From a virus: a stretch of 40,711 nt of DNA. The translations under genes were made by a program, and so were the position numbers. Below, in pieces: positions 39,243 to 40,711 of this stretch. The stretch's first letter is position 1; each line of letters opens with the position of its first letter. The stretch is taken from IMG/VR virus record IMGVR_UViG_3300005613_000152, positions 1 through 40,711 of that record, one strand, 5' to 3'. Below the pieces are notes generated by a model that did not search any database, was not told the DNA's origin, and saw only the letters and a program-made list of their open reading frames with translations.

Positions 39243-40097
39243 TCATAGTTCGGGTATCTCGTATTCTTGCGTGCTGTTGCAGTAATGCTTGAAGATCACT
39301 TCGCTAGTGTTCCCGGCCCACGCCGCAACCTGTGGTACTGGTATACCAGCCTCGATCCAGCGACTGATCGCTGTGTGGCGGCAGTCGTAGGGGCGATAAA
39401 CGTGAGACACCAGTTCGGCTTTATGCAAAACTTGCATCTTGCGCCTGAAATAACTTTGGAACGCAAGCCTGTCCCAAGGAAAGATGTAGTCGCCGTCTTT
39501 CGGCAACTGATCGAGAATTGCTTGACATTTTACGTTCAGCGGCACCCATCGTTTCTTGTTGGTTTTTGTGCTGTTTTTCAGGCCATGAGTAAGTGTGTAG
39601 TTTTGATGGACAAGAATCTTGTTCTCCCTGATGTCTTTCCACATCAACGCCCGCACCTCTCCAGTCCGCATTGCGGTCTGAAGCATAAATTCGGTGTACC
39701 AAGACCAGTTGACGGTGCGATAGGTCATTTTCGCTTCAAGGGCGCATAGAACCAGCGCGACCTCGTTGCGTGGAATCACGATAATTTCTTCATCCTTCTG
39801 TGGCGCTTTTGGCATCTTGAAGCTGGCCAGCGGATTGCGCTGCAGGTAAGCCACATCTTCTTGGGCCGCCCACTTGTACATCGTCTTGGTGTACATGGCT
39901 ACGCGCCTTGCTGATAGCACAGGTTTTTCGCCAAGGATCCAAATCATGATCTTCCTGGCTTGCTCGATGTCCTGAACTGGGCAGCGCCGCAGCCATTTCG
40001 TTACTTGTCGGTAGTCAGACGTAAGGCTTGTAGGGCAAAGGGATATGGAGCGCTCTTGGAGAAAGGCGTCCCAGAGTTCGCTAAGCGTTGTAGGCAT
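39243..40097 (-). CDS. int: Tyrosine recombinase / phage integrase
   Basis: From ATG 40097 the protein has 284 residues. An N-terminal SAM-like DNA-binding domain spans about 1-100. The catalytic domain has R144 (TAMRTGEVRAL), a Lys in TNKKRWVPL, R240 and H241 in YDCRHT, and the nucleophile Y272 in FKHY. The usual first His of HxxR is Tyr237 and the LGH His is Asn263 (WAGN), variants seen in phage integrases. The longer frame to 40148 would start inside the promoter, so ATG 40097 is preferred. It is GC-rich compared with the phage core. Confidence 0.93.
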   Translation of the reverse strand: MPTTLSELWDAFLQERSISLCPTSLTSDYRQVTKWLRRCPVQDIEQARKIMIWILGEKPVLSARRVAMYTKTMYKWAAQEDVAYLQRNPLASFKMPKAPQKDEEIIVIPRNEVALVLCALEAKMTYRTVNWSWYTEFMLQTAMRTGEVRALMWKDIRENKILVHQNYTLTHGLKNSTKTNKKRWVPLNVKCQAILDQLPKDGDYIFPWDRLAFQSYFRRKMQVLHKAELVSHVYRPYDCRHTAISRWIEAGIPVPQVAAWAGNTSEVIFKHYCNSTQEYEIPEL

Positions 40098-40119
40098 TAC
40101 AAAAAGTAAAGGAGCCAGC

Positions 40120-40148
40120 ACACTACAACGCCAGCTCTGTGTTGTCAA
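40120..40148 (-). promoter_or_regulatory. Sigma70-like promoter of the integrase
   Basis: On the minus strand TTGACA (40148-40143), 17 nt, then TAGTGT (40125-40120). The -35 is perfect, the -10 matches TATAAT at three positions. Transcription would begin about 40113, giving a 16-nt leader before ATG 40097. Confidence 0.55.
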
Positions 40149-40204
40149 GCACGTATAGTAACGTCAAAGACTACTGAGCATCTCTTCAAAACCGCCCGCG
40201 CCCG

Positions 40205-40390
40205 ATGAAACAAACAATTATCGCCACACTTGTCATCACACTTTCTACAGCCGTTTGGATTGGATTGCTTCACGCATCGAACAACAAGCTGGAACAGCGG
40301 TGCCAAGACCAAGGTGGCTCTGTGATCTCTCGCCCAGGTCAACCTAGTTTCTGTCTAACACCGCCTCTAGCAAAATCTACCGATGTATAA
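40205..40390 (+). CDS. Small membrane/secreted protein
   Basis: The 61 residues begin MKQTIIATLVITLSTAVWIGLL, a signal peptide or membrane anchor. A hydrophilic tail follows with two cysteines (LEQRCQDQGGSV and PSFCLTPP) that could form a disulfide. It diverges from the integrase promoter. It could be a host gene, a superinfection-exclusion factor or a toxin-like peptide; sequence alone does not decide. After it, 65 nt to the next ORF show nothing. Confidence 0.55.
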   Translation: MKQTIIATLVITLSTAVWIGLLHASNNKLEQRCQDQGGSVISRPGQPSFCLTPPLAKSTDV

Positions 40391-40455
40391 GCCACAAGGG
40401 CTATACATGCTTAGATTTGCCTAGACGATCCCCGCCCCACTAGTGACGTGGATTT

Positions 40456-40605
40456 CTAGCTGTCAGCAAGGTGCTTCATGCCTTCGTCGTTGTTGGCGTA
40501 AAGATCGTCCAAAGCTGCAATAGCTCCTGCCTCGCCAACCTCATGCTGATTGCTCAGGTCAAGGCTGGCTTCGCAGTATTCCTTCCAGGCGGTGGTGTCA
40601 GACAT
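40456..40605 (-). CDS. 49-aa acidic protein
   Basis: From ATG 40605 to TAG 40456 the product reads MSDTTAWKEYCEASLDLSNQ ... ending GMKHLADS. It is acidic and likely all-helical. GC-rich codon use matches the integrase segment. It follows the partial gene at the window edge by 23 nt in the same direction. No family recognised. Confidence 0.55.
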   Translation of the reverse strand: MSDTTAWKEYCEASLDLSNQHEVGEAGAIAALDDLYANNDEGMKHLADS

Positions 40606-40628
40606 AGAAGAGCAAGTGACTAAGAAGC

Positions 40629-40711
40629 TCAGCCAATCTTGATGCCGCCATCGGCACTCATAGTGATGCTGGCTCCACCCGTCATCTTGATCGAGCCGCC
40701 TTCTTTCATCT
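40629..40711 (-). CDS. C-terminal end of a gene running off the window
   Basis: The last 26 codons read MKEGGSIKMTGGASITMSAD ... GIKIG and stop. The alternating Gly/Thr/Ser/Ile pattern is typical of beta-helical tips of phage tail-spike or baseplate proteins. The Met at 40709 could be internal or the true start; the frame is open to the edge. Identity cannot be fixed. Confidence 0.5.
   Translation of the reverse strand, partial: MKEGGSIKMTGGASITMSADGGIKIG

Noticed and set aside
39243-40148. Longer 301-aa version of the integrase
   Set aside because: Its start codon falls within the likely -35 element. The 284-aa form begins with a typical N-terminus.
40385-40455. Possible terminator or tRNA-like fold after the small plus-strand gene
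   Set aside because: Only weak short pairings (GCCACAAGGGC-type) were found, with no T-run and no conserved fold.

Overview
This window is most of the genome of a T7-like podovirus (Autographivirales type). The likely host is a cyanobacterium. The phage core runs almost entirely on the minus strand, so it reads from right to left. Host evidence is indirect: a class I ribonucleotide reductase pair, a MazG-like pyrophosphatase, ThyX, a possible NblA-like phycobilisome-degradation adaptor, and two tandem boxes matching the cyanobacterial DnaA site TTTTCCACA. I see no photosynthesis gene (psbA, hli), no tRNA, no CRISPR array and no insertion sequence.

Layout in transcription order (high to low coordinates). 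(1) 40711-38880 is GC-rich: the end of an unidentified gene, a 49-aa ORF, a small plus-strand membrane protein, a tyrosine integrase with its own bacterial-type promoter, and a 101-aa cyanophage-type protein. (2) Near 38875 the composition drops sharply. C-terminal scraps of two genes lie at the boundary, one a second copy of the 101-aa protein. (3) 38504-34431 holds three tiny basic conserved phage proteins, a lysis cassette (TM/coiled-coil protein, GH19-type endolysin, 54-aa TM protein) and packaging (small terminase, HNH, NblA-like protein, large terminase). (4) 34430-33738 is a regulatory region. In a T7-like map it is also where the genome ends would join, since terminase is normally the last gene. 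(5) 33737-30347 holds ThyX, a small HNH protein, an origin-like region (DnaA boxes plus three identical spaced dyads), small early genes, a Cys-rich DUF7227-like protein and a strong terminator. (6) 29908-24171 is replication and recombination: gp2.5-type SSB, endonuclease I, primase-helicase, PolA, endonuclease VII and 5'-3' exonuclease. (7) 24228-21310 is nucleotide metabolism: DUF3310, MazG and RNR R1 and R2. (8) 21291-1 is the virion: two coiled-coil gp7-region proteins, portal, scaffold, capsid, a terminator in the position of T7 T-phi, tail tubular A and B, three internal (ejection) proteins and a tail fibre that runs off the window.

Genes are tightly packed with 1-4 nt start/stop overlaps, implying long translationally coupled operons. 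No T7-type RNA polymerase gene is present where gene 1 would lie, so transcription may depend on host RNA polymerase. That fits the sigma70-like integrase promoter and the intrinsic terminators. The integrase beside a compositional break suggests either an integrated or formerly integrated phage, or a phage that acquired an integration module from a GC-rich relative. The PolA position equivalent to E. coli 762 is tyrosine, a state usually linked with virulent phages, so the lifestyle is uncertain.
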